Assembly (NCBI GenBank): GCA_036186865.1
Contig: AP025051.1
Span: 24,280,017 to 24,344,016, forward strand
Length of the DNA stretch: 64,000 nucleotides
Direction: 5' to 3'
Source: Eustoma russellianum
Lineage: Eukaryota; Streptophyta; Magnoliopsida; Gentianales; Gentianaceae
Position numbers and translations under genes: made by a program. Shown here piece by piece: positions 42,474 through 54,832 of this stretch. The notes under the pieces are model-generated. The model had not been told where the DNA came from. It searched no databases and saw nothing but the letters and a program-made list of their open reading frames with translations. Positions within the stretch are counted from its first letter, which is position 1. Each line of letters begins with the position of its first letter.

Positions 42474-45400
42474 CAAAAAGTTTTGTTCTATAAACTTACG
42501 TACTTTCTTATCAATCATTTTGCTTAGTTCATATGAACACCTATATAAAGTTGTAATTGTGTAGTTGCATTCTGCATTTGAAATACCATGATTAACCCTA
42601 TTGTTCAAGTGCCAAGAGCACTTGGTATTACAAATGTTGTTCCGAACGGGTTAAGCTTCCATGAATGATTTCTTATATACCGACAAGGTAATTGCTAAAT
42701 TCATTATCTACCTCAAGTTATATCATAACTTAATCATTCCATGGGTCTAGTATCAAGCTTACGGGTATTGTCACCATACCAAGAGTTCCACAATTTGGTT
42801 CTCAGTCTAAGCAAAATTCCTATCAGCAGCCCTCTATAATCAGCACCTATGCATACTACAATCTTTAACTTCTTATTTACAAAACTCATTCCTTATACCG
42901 TATGTATTCTCAAAACACATTTTATTCCAGTACGATTTCACTTAGCCATTACTAGCATCCCACAAGATAATCTAGTCCTCATAGGGTTCAAACCTTAACT
43001 TACTTATCCAAAGTTACAACTTAGGAGGATTCACTATACCATCGCACACGTTCAAGCCTACTTGTCTCTATGGATCGTTATTCCTAATGACAATATCACA
43101 ACTTATTAGTTTGATACTTAACAGTAACTTATCTCCACTCGTTCTATATTCTAAAAATCGGCTTGAATAGTCATTAACTTAGCCATCCGGAGGCATTCTA
43201 ATCCCCCATACTTCTGCTGTGCCACTCTGATCTACCGTATATCCTTAATTCGTTGTTTCATTAGTTACTTATTCAAGCCTATGCCACCTATGTGTATCAT
43301 TCAACTGACATCATTGTAGTATATAATTTCTAAATTCCTAAAACTAATCATATTTGATCCCTTACCTAGATAGATTCCTAAACCTTAGTATCCATCGAGT
43401 CTTCCAATACGCTAACCATTACACTTTCTTGACACTGAACTGAGTCCTCAAATCACTTCTTGTATACCTATAGGCAAGCTCTATAATCACATCCTTACTC
43501 CTTCGGCATACCATCAATAACCTAATATATGAAATATGTGTATGAACATGTTTTTCTTTAATTTGCAATCAAAAGGAAAACGAGGATTTATGTAGCTTTA
43601 ATTAATTGAAAGTATACCCTTTCTATTTTGCAACACAAGAATCCAGCATTATATACTGGTTTTCATAAAGAAATGTCTCAAGTGACCCATTATAGAACGA
43701 TATTGCTATAACTCAGTTGCCAAAATATTATGATAATATGACATTAAAAAATTTTGAAACTCAATGAGTGAGAGGTCTTTTTAAAAAGATTTGAATGCGG
43801 TATCATCCTCTTTTCTAAAAAAGAGTATACATTTTGAATGCTACTTTTTGGCTCTACAAAAACTAAGTAAATTCATCGCAAGCGGGTACATAACTTCAAA
43901 ACATTTAATGAATAAAGTGCTTGCGATATCGATATTCAATAAATCAGATTTATTTTTACAAAATAGATGTAAAAGAATAAAAATTGAAATATTGTATAAG
44001 AAATATATAAACGTATCGTTCTTGGAGAACATCAACATTTTAAATTTTTTTATAGTTGTCAAAATAATTGAACCTTCATTATGTCGATATGCAATTACGA
44101 AAAAGAAGTAGCTTTGTAAAATTAAAACACCAAATGAAATACTTAGGATGAAATTTTTTTGAAGTACCTAAAATATAGGTATACCGTGGGGTACGTGCGT
44201 ATATGAATATATTTAACCACTTGTGAAATAATAGCCTAACACTTCGTATATTTTCAATAATTCATCCTTATAAACATCTCTTATATACAATTTCTTATAG
44301 CCTAACATTCGTCGGCGTATGATAAAATATTTAACTTAAAGTGTTCAATACTAGCATGACACACTAAATATTGATCGACTTAAGGTGTTCTAATGCACCA
44401 TGCTTACTTTATTTGACCACTGCATAACATCCTCATTCAACCGCAGTACCACACTTGCACTACTTGATCATTGCTTAAATATAGTCACCTATAAAATTCT
44501 CCTGTATCACTCTCAATATTATTCATCTATTCCTCACTCGCAACAACATGTTAGTTCTAACACTGAAATACTACACCGTAACTAAAATTTTAACATCCAC
44601 TTATTTTATATTAGATTCAAACCAAGTACTTGACGTTTCTAAGAATCAATACTGTCAAGCTTAAAATTTATACAATAAACCTTGAGCAACTTAAGACACT
44701 TCAATACACCACGTTTCTTTATTTCACAATAGTGAATGTCAATGCTTAACGAAAATATCGTACCCTAATTTCTATTAACCCAATCATTCCTCTATATTTA
44801 CTATAGTAATGCACGCGTATCGCTATTAATCAACATCTCTAATATAATATCTTCAGTCTGTTTTGATAACTCTGAATTCAACAACTTTAAACTATAAACT
44901 TCTTTGTACGACATTATTCACTAAACTCTACTGATTATAGCGTTTATAAACCGTTACTTAGTAACTATCGTTCTACTATAAATTATAACTATTATACTAC
45001 TATTTCGTAGTAGTTACAATCCTAACTTAGATCTAAGCTCGCTCTGACACTACCGTCCAAGTAAGGATATGGGTCCATTTTATTTTACCCTAATGGTATC
45101 AAGTCCTATGTTGTTATTACGGTGAAGCAACCCGAGTAACATTCTGTCTGGCAGAGCATTCTAGTTAACCTTGCAATTTATAATTATATATCACTACTTG
45201 AGGTTTTGCAGTGATTGGTCTAAGGGAAAATATGCAAAGGTTTATAATTAAAGATCAAACAAGGAAATTAATTAAAAATCATATAGTCTATCCTAGGTAT
45301 ACGTGAACGTATCTTTCATCCGATCACCGCTTAAATCTAAAATCATTACTTATTTCTAGATTCAATGCTTAGAGTATAGTCATCGCTTATGACTAAGATC

Positions 45401-45552
45401 AGTACTTATGTTTAGATCATCGCCTAATGTTCAAACCATCTCTTACATCTAAGACCATAACTTATGTTCGAGATCATCGCTTATGTTCATATCATCACTT
45501 AGTTTCTACGATCATAGCCTAAATCTACGTTTCCGCCGTGGATCTAGAGCCA
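42474..45552 (-). other. Element X interior, non-coding
   Basis: 3.1 kb, AT-rich. There is no gag, protease, RT, RNase H or integrase motif in any frame. The longest open stretch (43791-44111) is AT-biased with no known relative. Near the primer site (45315-45525) short degenerate repeats of GATCATCGCTTATGTTC type occur. This is the expected layout of a large retrotransposon derivative. Confidence 0.75.
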
Positions 45553-45565
45553 TGCTCTGATACCA
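45553..45565 (-). other. Element X primer-binding site (tRNA-iMet)
   Basis: The minus strand reads TGGTATCAGAGCA beside the right LTR. Confidence 0.88.
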
Positions 45566-45567
45566 AC

Positions 45568-46947
45568 TGTAGCGACCCATCCTGAGCCCTAGTACTCGGA
45601 AAGACTCACCCACCGTATTTCGCTAAGGAAAATACAACGCGTCGAAATCGATGCATATACACGTAAATAGCGCGACGCAAATCGATGTCAGTGGAAGCCA
45701 AAACCAAACCTCGAACTCATCATAAACAGTAAATAAAGTACAATGGTCTGAACAACGGAAAATAATATGTCATTAAAATGAAAGTAACTGACTAAGTCTC
45801 CGATAAATGCATAAACTGAAAGCCTATAAACTCTAATCCAAACATCAGAAAATCTCCTCAGCCCAGCTAGAAATGACCAGTATCCTCACTCAGTGTCCTC
45901 CTCGATGTACACTAAATCGCACTCTTGATCATCTGAAAAATGTAAAGAATGGTATGTGCGACACTTCGCCCAGCAAGTAACTTTAACATATTTACCATGA
46001 GATCATGCACGGAGAAACAAGAGTAATAAAATAAATACAATACAGAAAATAACAAGCTTCTCATTCGCAAATGATTTACAATTCTGCCCCTAACATCCAA
46101 AAGAAAATAGAACAAATAGACCCACAAAGTACGTAACAAAGTCCAATTAAGTACGTAACAAAATCCAATTAGGCACGTAACAAAGTCCAATTAGGGGTTA
46201 GTCCAAATCCAAAATCAATGATGCAATTTTCCAAATATGCAATGCCAAAATGTCCAAAGTTAAAGACCCAAATTTCAAAGTCCAAAAGTCCAAAGTTTCC
46301 AAATCCGATTTAGCCGATCCAATGTCCAAAATCCAAATCCGAGTACCACTCGGTCCAAATCCAAGTATCAAAGTGTCCAAAATCCAAACCCGGCTAAAAC
46401 GGTCCGAAATAATGCAATGGCTATAGCACTTTCCCTACAAGTGACTTATACTGTAAGACTTACGAATTGATTCCCCCAAAATCCAAATATACTATAGACA
46501 CCCTGTCCCAGACTAGATCGTTACGCCTATAGCACCAAATATATGCCTTTGTACCCTGTCCCAGACTAGGTAGTTATGCTCAGGCCTAAATATGCATACA
46601 GAAGCCCTGTCCTTGACGAGGTAGCTATATCTGCAGTAATCCAAATAGGCATACAGAAACTCTGTCCCTGAAGAGAAAGTTACATCTGCAGCGCTCGATA
46701 ACCAAAATAGGAATCAATCCGGCTTACCGATATATTTCATGTTGTAGTGGTGAATTTCGAAATATGCAATGCATGATGTTCAAAACGATTTTCAAATGTT
46801 CGATAAATTTCCAAATGTGAAAGGTTAGCCAAACTTACAAAAAAAAATCCATAATTACCAAAATGACCCAAATTCAAAGAAACCAAACAAATATTCCAAT
46901 TAATTTTTGAAATTATCAAAAATACCAAATAACCCTCTCAGCCCTAG
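45568..46947 (-). repeat. Element X 5' LTR, first part
   Basis: Matches 23556-24846. It carries about 105 bp (46393-46497) absent from the left LTR. It ends at CCTAG, the target of the solo LTR. Confidence 0.9.
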
Positions 46948-48095
46948 TGTAGCGCCCCGCACCCCGGCCTAGCCGGATACAGTGCGCCCGCCGTACTTCA
47001 CTACGGAGAGTACCGGACGTCGATCCATAACATGTCGTAGTCCATGATAAATACATGGACTTTCATGCTTACGCGTCAACAAGTAAACGAAACCGTGGCA
47101 GAATAAAAACTTTAAATTAAAAACGTCTATGAAATCATCATCAGTTTTACAACTCAAATCATAAAGTAAGGAAATTCCCAAAAGTAATTGTTTCAATCAC
47201 AAGTTCATAAAAGATCATCGATCACAACCATCTCATCATGCCTCCTAGGCCATCCATCTCTCGCATGTCTTACGGGTACAGAACCCTAGGTTCATCTTCA
47301 ATCCATTCTACTTTATTCCCTGCAGCCTCTGGGAGGAAAAATATGGGGGTGAGTGACAACGTCACCAGCAAGTGTACCATAAAAAATCATGCATTAAATG
47401 GAAAGTACATACAAGAACCGAACCACCAAAATTCGGTTTAGAAACATACCTGACCTTCCATTCAATACCCGTAAGAAATCAGCTCATAACGTATCGAAGA
47501 TTAAAACTTATCAAAGTTTATAACTTATAAAAGTTCATAATTGATAATCGTCCATAACTTATTAAAGATCGTCACTCAATAAGATGATAATCTTAGGAGC
47601 TACCAAGTCATAACAACTTAGCCTACTCAATAAAGGTCATAACTTAGGAGCTACCAAGTCATAACAACTTAGCCTAAGTATCATGAATAAGATCATAGCT
47701 TACGTAACAACAATAATGAGATCGTAACTTAGGTAACGAAAGGTAAGAGGATCATAACCTATGTAACATTACCTCTAACATTTGGCTAGGGTCTCATCCC
47801 TTCCGTCAATAGCAACTTAAGGCAATAAAATCATAACTTAGCCATGAAGCAAGTAATAACACAGCTTAGTGCAAATAGACTCAACATCATGCTCATGCCC
47901 ATATGCAATGCGTATGAATATGCAAATGTAGTGCATAATGAAATCATGAAAATCTTTTCCTTTCGTTCTTTCATTCAAAACATCATCGTCAAGAAAACAA
48001 GAGAGTATTCAGATCTATTCACCCGGATCTGAGGCGGTCACTTCTTCTCTTTGAATCTATTATTTCCGGATTCACAGCGGTAACGTCATCACTTA

Positions 48096-48232
48096 TCAGG
48101 TCTATTCTCTCCAAGCCTGAATGGTCGATATCAGGTCTATTCTCTCCGGGCCTGAACGGTCGATATCTATTCTCTCCGGGCCTGAACGGTCGATATCAGG
48201 TCTATTCTCTCCGGGCCTGAATGGTCCATATC
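48096..48232. repeat. ~35-bp tandem repeats in the solo LTR
   Basis: Four copies of TCTATTCTCTCCGGGCCTGA plus A(A/T)CGGTCGATATC, period 32-37 bp. Confidence 0.9.
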
Positions 48233-49039
48233 ATCAGATCAATTAACCCTGGATCTGGAACGGGTCCTTACTGGCCAGAAAACACACACGGTACCGGTGG
48301 GAAGCGTTCTTTTAAAACAGAATCTTTTCTTTGAAAAAAATGCTTTTTCATCTTTCCTTCTCATAAAATCAGTTCCATAAATAATGTAAATGACGATGAT
48401 GCAATGTATGACATGCACTATGCGACTCGTGAACAAATACATCATAATATGCATGCACGGACTTGTCTCTTAAGCTGAGAAAACTGTCCAGCAATCACAC
48501 TCTGTTCATATAGCCTCATGCTCACCAATTTGTGCTTATTTTCATAAGCTCACGCCATACACATGCGTAATGAAGCCTTAGACGCATACCATAAAAATTT
48601 CGTGACAATCCGAAATGTCTAACGACCTCAAAACATCATACTATCATCAAAGGTACTGCTGAAATCAACAGGGCAGTACCGCCTTACCTCAGTTTCATGG
48701 GTCCTAAAACCTTATTCATTTTAATCCATCACCTGGAAAACATTGCTAACTCACCAAGGAACAGTATTCATAAGACCAACATCACATTCAAGCTTAAATG
48801 AGCGAGATCAAAGCCTTACAACTTAAGACATTAAACTGTCATGTTTTCCAGTTTTGCACAACTAACTTTAACTCAGTTGTTAACCATCAGAATAGTGGTT
48901 TTATGCTGGTTTCTTTACATGAACATGTACATATATGCCTTAGGTAATTACCATTAAAATTCCAAGGCAATCCAATAAGTTTAAGGGGGTCACCTAATTA
49001 CTTTCCCCAGCTAGATATATGCAGAATCTGGAATGACTA

Positions 49040-49810
49040 GTTTTACCACGAATTTCATTGTAACCAAACCACAACTCCTTTTACTAAAATTCTAACTCAC
49101 AGATGTCATACATACGTAAAACTATCATCATACCAAAAAGCAGCTCATTTGCACGTTCCTAAGGTGCACTTGCGAGCCACACAACTTACTACTCAAAACT
49201 GTCCTGTTCCAGCAACTCTGTTTAACCAGTTTTACTAAAAATTTTATTAAGGACAATCCACAACTCCTTTTACCAACATTCCAACTCGCACATTTCATAA
49301 ACACATTGAGCTATTAGAATACCAAAGATTAGCCAATTTGAACATTCCTAAGGTTTCTTTTCAGGGCATATAACATGCCACATAAAACTGTTCAGCTTCA
49401 GTACTTCTGTCTGAGCAGTTCCTACTAAAAATTATATTCTGGTCAGTCCACAACTCCTTTTACCAACATTCCAACTCACAAATTTAATATACATATGAGG
49501 CTATCATCATACCAAAAATTTGTCGATTTGAATCTTCCTAAGATTCATTTTCAGGTCGTTCAACATGTTACATAAAACTGTCCTGCTCCAGTACTTCTGT
49601 TTTACCACCTCTTACTAAAAATTTTATTAAGGACAAACCACATCTCCTTTTATTGAAATTCCAACTCACACATTTCATAAACATATAAGGCTAACATCAT
49701 ACCAAAAATTAGCCAATTTGAACACTCCCAAGGTTCGTTTTCAGGTCACACAATCAGCTACACAAATCTGTCCAACTCCAGTAGTTCCAGCACTTCTTCA
49801 CTTTTATGGT
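49040..49810. repeat. ~190-bp tandem repeats in the solo LTR
   Basis: Four diverged copies. CCACAACTCCTTTTA (CCACATCTCC in the last) starts at 49069, 49258, 49448 and 49638. Each is followed by ATTCCAACTCACA, CATACCAAA and a CAAAACTGTCC-like block. Confidence 0.88.
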
Positions 49811-50699
49811 TCAAGCATTTCCAATCAACCTCATTCCTTAAAATGACTTAATATCCATTAAATACACTCTTCAACATAATGTTTCCAAGCCTCATAATAT
49901 GCTTTAAACCATAAATAATCTGTTTAAGAATCATATCAAAATAGTCACACACATTCATACAACAAATCATTTACTCATACCATCACTTTTCTTATAACAA
50001 CTAGTTTTCATGTCTTGTACTTAGCATCTTTAACTAAGATTCATAGCCTAATAATGACTAGCCATTCAAGCATGCACTTCAAAAATAAGACAAGATTGAC
50101 TAGAGTATACTTGCCTCTTTGAACCTTAGAACTTTTCCTCAGCATGATCCTTGGTTGAAATGGAGCGAAGTCTTCCTCCAACTTCACATATAGCACACGG
50201 TTTTGAGAGGAGGAAGAAGGATGAACATTAGTTACTATCTTAATGACGAAGCAACTATATTGAGGATATGATTTCCTTACCAAAATGAAATTTGGATGGG
50301 GCTTGAAATGGATTCAAACCACCAATATATTTGCTCCTCCTAGTAGCTTGACAAATCTTCTCCTAGTGACCATTTGAAGGTCACGTTTTTGGCAAGACAA
50401 GAGGAATACCAATATGAGTTCCTTTCTTTGAAACATAGAATTCACTTAGAATACTTAGCATGTACTTACCTAGATGAATTCTTGGAGCTTGAAGATGGTT
50501 CTTGGATCCCTTTGGCTCAACTAGCCGTGTTCCTCACATGAAAAATAGGGAAGTCTCTTGTTCCATTGTGAATCCTTGAGAGTTGAGAATAAGAGAGAGT
50601 TCTAGGGTGTTCATGGAATGAATTTTTCCTTTCTTGGCTAAGGGTTAGCCGTGGGTTATGTTAAGAGGGAAGGGGTTTACCTTGGCTTGATTTAGACTA

Positions 50700-50905
50700 A
50701 TTAGAGTTAATTAGCCTTAGTTACTTTTTAACTAACCAAGGTTACTTTAATGCAACTATAGTTACTTTAATTCAACTATAATTACTTTAAGTCAACTATA
50801 GTTACTTTAAGTCAACTATAGTTACTTTATGGCTAACCTAGGTTACTTTATCCAACTAGAGTTACTTTACGGGTTAACTTGAGTTACTTTAACCTTGTAG
50901 TTAAT
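50700..50905. repeat. ~21-bp tandem repeats in the solo LTR
   Basis: About nine degenerate units of GTTACTTTAA(G/T)TCAACTATA. Confidence 0.88.
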
Positions 50906-51467
50906 ATAAAATAACCATGGTAATATTTGAATTGATCCTTGGTTACCCATGAAGGGGGGCGGGGGCGGCGGTTTAGGTCTTTTAAGGGGCCATTAGCCTA
51001 CTTAATTCTCTTTCCAAGTGGGTTTAATGAGAAGCTATTAGGTAGTAGCCCCTTTTTTACTAATTATTTTCCCTTTTTGTTTTAAAATAAAATTAGGAAA
51101 TTCTTAATTCCTCATGGCTAAAGGGCCAAAATTTTGTAATAGTTGGGGGAAAGATATTGTCCACTACTTACAACTCCTTAATATTTGGGCTTATTTTAAG
51201 AAGGCCCTTAAGATTAACCTCCTTATAATTTGGAAAAACCCTTTTAAGGCCCTTTTTAAACCTTATGGCCGAAATCTCTCACGCCCTTAGGGTGAATTGG
51301 CCACGGTCCAAACTCATGCTTGAATGATTATATTGTTTGCTTATCAACATAAAATAAAAGAAGCACTAAGGAAACTTAGTGAAATGCACTTGAAGGATGC
51401 CACTTTATTAATTTACTTATACAAGTCTTCAAGTACAATATGATTTTTTGTTGGGTACAACACCTAG

Positions 51468-52860
51468 CATCCCAAGTGAATTAAGCCAACACACCAAATT
51501 ATAAGCATCCGAATCCATCAGATCACACAAAAATACCACACTGGTTACCATAGCAGGTTTCGGCCATTCAGCATAGATTTTGCATCAATTTCATTTGCTA
51601 GGTGAATAAGACATCGTTACATATTGAATCCACAAAGAATTTTGCCCAAACAAAAATAGTTCTGACAGAATAAAGTAGATAAGGAGAAAGAAATAAACTA
51701 ATAAAACCAAATAATTGGAACTGTTCATAAAAAAATGTTCTTAAAGATTTTGATACTGGAGCACTATAGATTAGAATAACGTTTGGAAACAAGTGACTTT
51801 CCTATTTTTTTTACTAGAACGTGTACATACATATATATAAGATATACATATACATACATAAACATACATGCATATACATACATATATATACATAACATAT
51901 ACATACATAAACATACATATGTATACACAACATACACATATATATACATATACATATATTCATGAAAACAAAAGTATAACATGCATGATCCAATATTAGT
52001 ATAGAAAATATAACATATGTTTTGCAAAATTCATATCAAATATAATGAGGTTACTTACATCAATACCAACATATATATGTCTATATATGTAATCACGGTA
52101 CGATGCACTCATACCCATATAGTATACAATTTCCAATTCAATTCAGGTATACATACTAAAAATTGACTGCCGTCTATTATTGAACTTGAATTGCAATTTA
52201 CTGTATATATATGTTTATGAATATGAAGCTGGGACACACAATAATTCACCCATTATGAATTACATGTCTCAAGAATCTAACAAATATTCCCACTGCAATG
52301 TCAATCAATATAGCCGAACACACTCAACCAAATAGGCAAACAAAACTCCGGGTCCAAAAGTGTAATACATCCGAAAAATATATATACATACATCCAGTTT
52401 ATACACATAGTCAATCATCTATAAAAACACTTATATGAATGCATGATTTAAAATTGATACTGAAAGTATAAACATAGATTTTACCAAAACTTATAGTACA
52501 TACACCAAAGTTACTTACATCGCTTGGATAATACTATACCGTAATTGGAACTGAGTACCTTTTCTTTCCTTCTTCTTTACCCTCTCAACTTACAGTCCTT
52601 TTTCTTTTTTCCTACTCACAACACTTCCTTTCTTTTCCACTCCACTGAACGGCTGAAAAAACAAAAGTGGAATGGGGAGGGTACATTGTGGTTTATTTAT
52701 GTATGGAGGAGTTATGGTGGAGTAGTGGGGATTAATAGGTGTAATTGTCGAGGTTATAGAAGTTGAAGTGTTAGTGGAGGATAATGAAGAGTTAATACAT
52801 AAATAAAAATAAATAACTAAATGAATAACAATTTTTTTCTTTCTGTACGTGGGCATAACA
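51468..52860 (-). repeat. Element X 5' LTR, second part
   Basis: Continues the right LTR after the solo LTR. It preserves the empty LINE target near 51921-51939. It ends GGGCATAACA and is followed by AAGGG. Confidence 0.9.
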
Positions 52861-52865
52861 AAGGG

Positions 52866-54123
52866 GGTTCATTTGGGGGAAAATTTCGGAGGAAAAATAA
52901 ATGTAGGAGAGGAGAGATGATGTTTTCGGTGGTGAAGGAAAGGATGAAGATGATTTCTAAGTTTGGTGTCTGCTAGGTTGTGGGACTTGTGGTTTGAGAG
53001 GGGGTGAGGGCGAGATGCAACAACAATATTAGCTATTGTCTTAGAGCCTTCCGTCTATGGCAGGGTATGGAGGATCGGATGTATGCAACCATACCTATGT
53101 GTTATAAACACATAGAAGTTGTTCTCCGATGACCCATAATGAAAATTGCATCAAGCTGTGTCGATCAACTGCTACTTCACAATATAAGAAACACATCCAA
53201 TTTAGTAAGTCATTTTAATTTATTCAATCATATTCCAAAGTCAAGAGAGAGTGTGCATTGACTTTGGAATATGTGAAGAAGATGAAAAGAAGGAAGGCGA
53301 TGATCTCTGGTGTATATCCACCACTGTGTCTTTTTCTATTATAGATTGGTGGTGGATGAATAGTGGGTTCACTCTGATTGCGACCGCATTGGTGTTTTCT
53401 ACTGGCTGGGGTGGTGTTTTGGTGTGACAACCTCCAATCATGTCAATAGGATGTCACCTATCTTTTGTGAGTATTTCGTTGAAGGTCCATATAAAACTTA
53501 TCATAAATTTTGATTTTTTATGAAGAAACCAATAAATATTTGGTTGTGAAATAGAATTTTCGCTAATCTTTTATAGGTAACGTTAATCAAAATGAGTGGT
53601 GGCGAACAACACGATAGAAGTGAATGAATGCATTACTTGGGAGGGTCATGTCACGTCCCTTGTGAGGTGCACATCGAGAAATAGATGAAATGAGATAGCA
53701 TATGTAACAATTTTGTAAGGATATATAGTTATACCATAGTTAAACATCCAGTGAATAACATAGTATATAAGAATAGATATTAACATCTAAAATCAATTTA
53801 AGTTAACCAGCTTTCATAAGATTTAATTCGCAGTTAAATTATATCTAAATGTTGACGGCTACTAAATCCAGTATCCATATTTTCTTAATCGGCAACATAT
53901 ATACACAGATAGAATAGTCATCAAATATTGGAATGTAAAAGGTGAAATATTAGATAGAATAGCCGTCAAACATTTGAATGCAAAAGGTGAATTACTAGAT
54001 TAATATCAATATATTCAAACCATTTTAGCGTCGTTTGCCTCACGCTCTGAAAAATAATAAGCGAATAGCATAGTATATAGGAATAGATATCAATGTCTAA
54101 AGTCAATTTAAGTTTGCAGCTTT
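52866..54123. other. Unassigned sequence between X and the CACTA element
   Basis: 1.26 kb with no supported gene. It holds a perfect 16-bp-arm hairpin (53229-53273), a ~45-bp tandem duplication (about 53905-53998) and a ~65-bp direct repeat (53751-53818 and 54060-54125) whose second copy abuts the CACTA end. Confidence 0.5.
53229..53273. repeat. Perfect hairpin, 16-bp arms
   Basis: CATATTCCAAAGTCAA (53229-53244) is mirrored as its exact complement at 53258-53273 with a 13-nt loop. Confidence 0.9.
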
Positions 54124-54510
54124 CACCAATAGTCATCGCAATGTCGTCGCTAAAGGCATATAGCGACGAAATTGCGACGAAATCTGTAGGTCGTTATACG
54201 GCTTGTCGCAAAGTGATTTTCGTCGGTGAAGCGTCGCTATAATGCGACGAGAAAAGACTCGTCAGCGGTTCGTCGCACAATTGCGACGAAACTCTGTCAG
54301 GTCTGCGACCTGTTATTTCCGTCGTCGTTTCGTCGGTATATCTTTTGTCGTCACTATTTTAAAATTTTTGATTTTTTTAATTTCCGGTCTGCGACATTTC
54401 TGTTTCGTCGCAGATTTTCATCGGTATATCTTTTGTCGTCGCTATTTTAAAATTTTTGATTTTTTTATTTCAGGTCTGCGACATTTTTGTTTCGTCGTAG
54501 GTTCGTCGCT
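54124..54510. repeat. CACTA left subterminal motif array
   Basis: About 20 copies, both orientations, of GCGACGAA/TTCGTCGC variants (ATAGCGACGAAATTGCGACG, GTTTCGTCGGTATA). In CACTA elements such repeats are bound by the TnpA-type protein. An AT-rich TAAATATTAA tract (54505-54660) follows. Confidence 0.85.
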
Positions 54511-54832
54511 ATCATTTAAATTAATATTAAATATTAATTTAATATTAAATATTAAATATTAAATATTTATAATTTATTAATAATATCAATATATTATTAA
54601 TTAAATAGTTTTTATTATTATTATTTAATTTTTATAATATATTTTATTTTGTATATTAAATCATTTGTACGAATATTATACAGAAATACGGCATTTGCTT
54701 ATTGAAGTTCGTATAATTAAACAACACAAACGAAATGGAATCCATATAAATGTCAGATAAAATATAAAAGAACAAAGGATATGTTAATACAATAAATGAA
54801 ATAGTCTGTACGAAAAATCAAAAAATGAAATA

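Larger units (their letters stand above)
46948..51462 (-). mobile_element. 4.5-kb solo LTR (gypsy-like) in X's right LTR
   Basis: A single unit starting TGTAGCGCCCC and ending GTACAACA, flanked by CCTAG on both sides (46943-46947, 51463-51467). X's other LTR shows the uninterrupted site (CAGCCCTAGCATCCC near 24840). On the minus strand it runs TGTTGTACCC to GGGGCGCTACA, like an LTR. It contains no primer site, polypurine tract or pol, so it is best read as a solo LTR left by recombination. It is unusually long. It holds several tandem arrays. Confidence 0.82.
23556..52860 (-). mobile_element. Element X: non-autonomous gypsy-like (LARD-type) retrotransposon
   Basis: It is bounded by AAGGG at 23551-23555 and 52861-52865. 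On the plus strand both LTRs start TGTAGCGACCC and end CATAACA. Each is ~2.7 kb once insertions are removed (LINE in the left LTR, 4.5-kb solo LTR in the right). The interior (42460-45567) has a Met-tRNA primer site and a polypurine tract of Tekay type but no gag or pol. It must have relied on proteins of another element. The LTRs are visibly diverged, so X is older than Gypsy A or B. Confidence 0.9.

Noticed and set aside
43791..44111. 106-codon open frame in the interior of element X
   Set aside because: AT-biased, Ile/Lys/Phe-rich, no known motif; expected by chance in 3 kb of AT-rich DNA.
46948..51462. Complete retrotransposon nested in X
   Set aside because: No internal LTR pair, primer site, polypurine tract or pol motif was found, so a solo LTR is the simpler reading.
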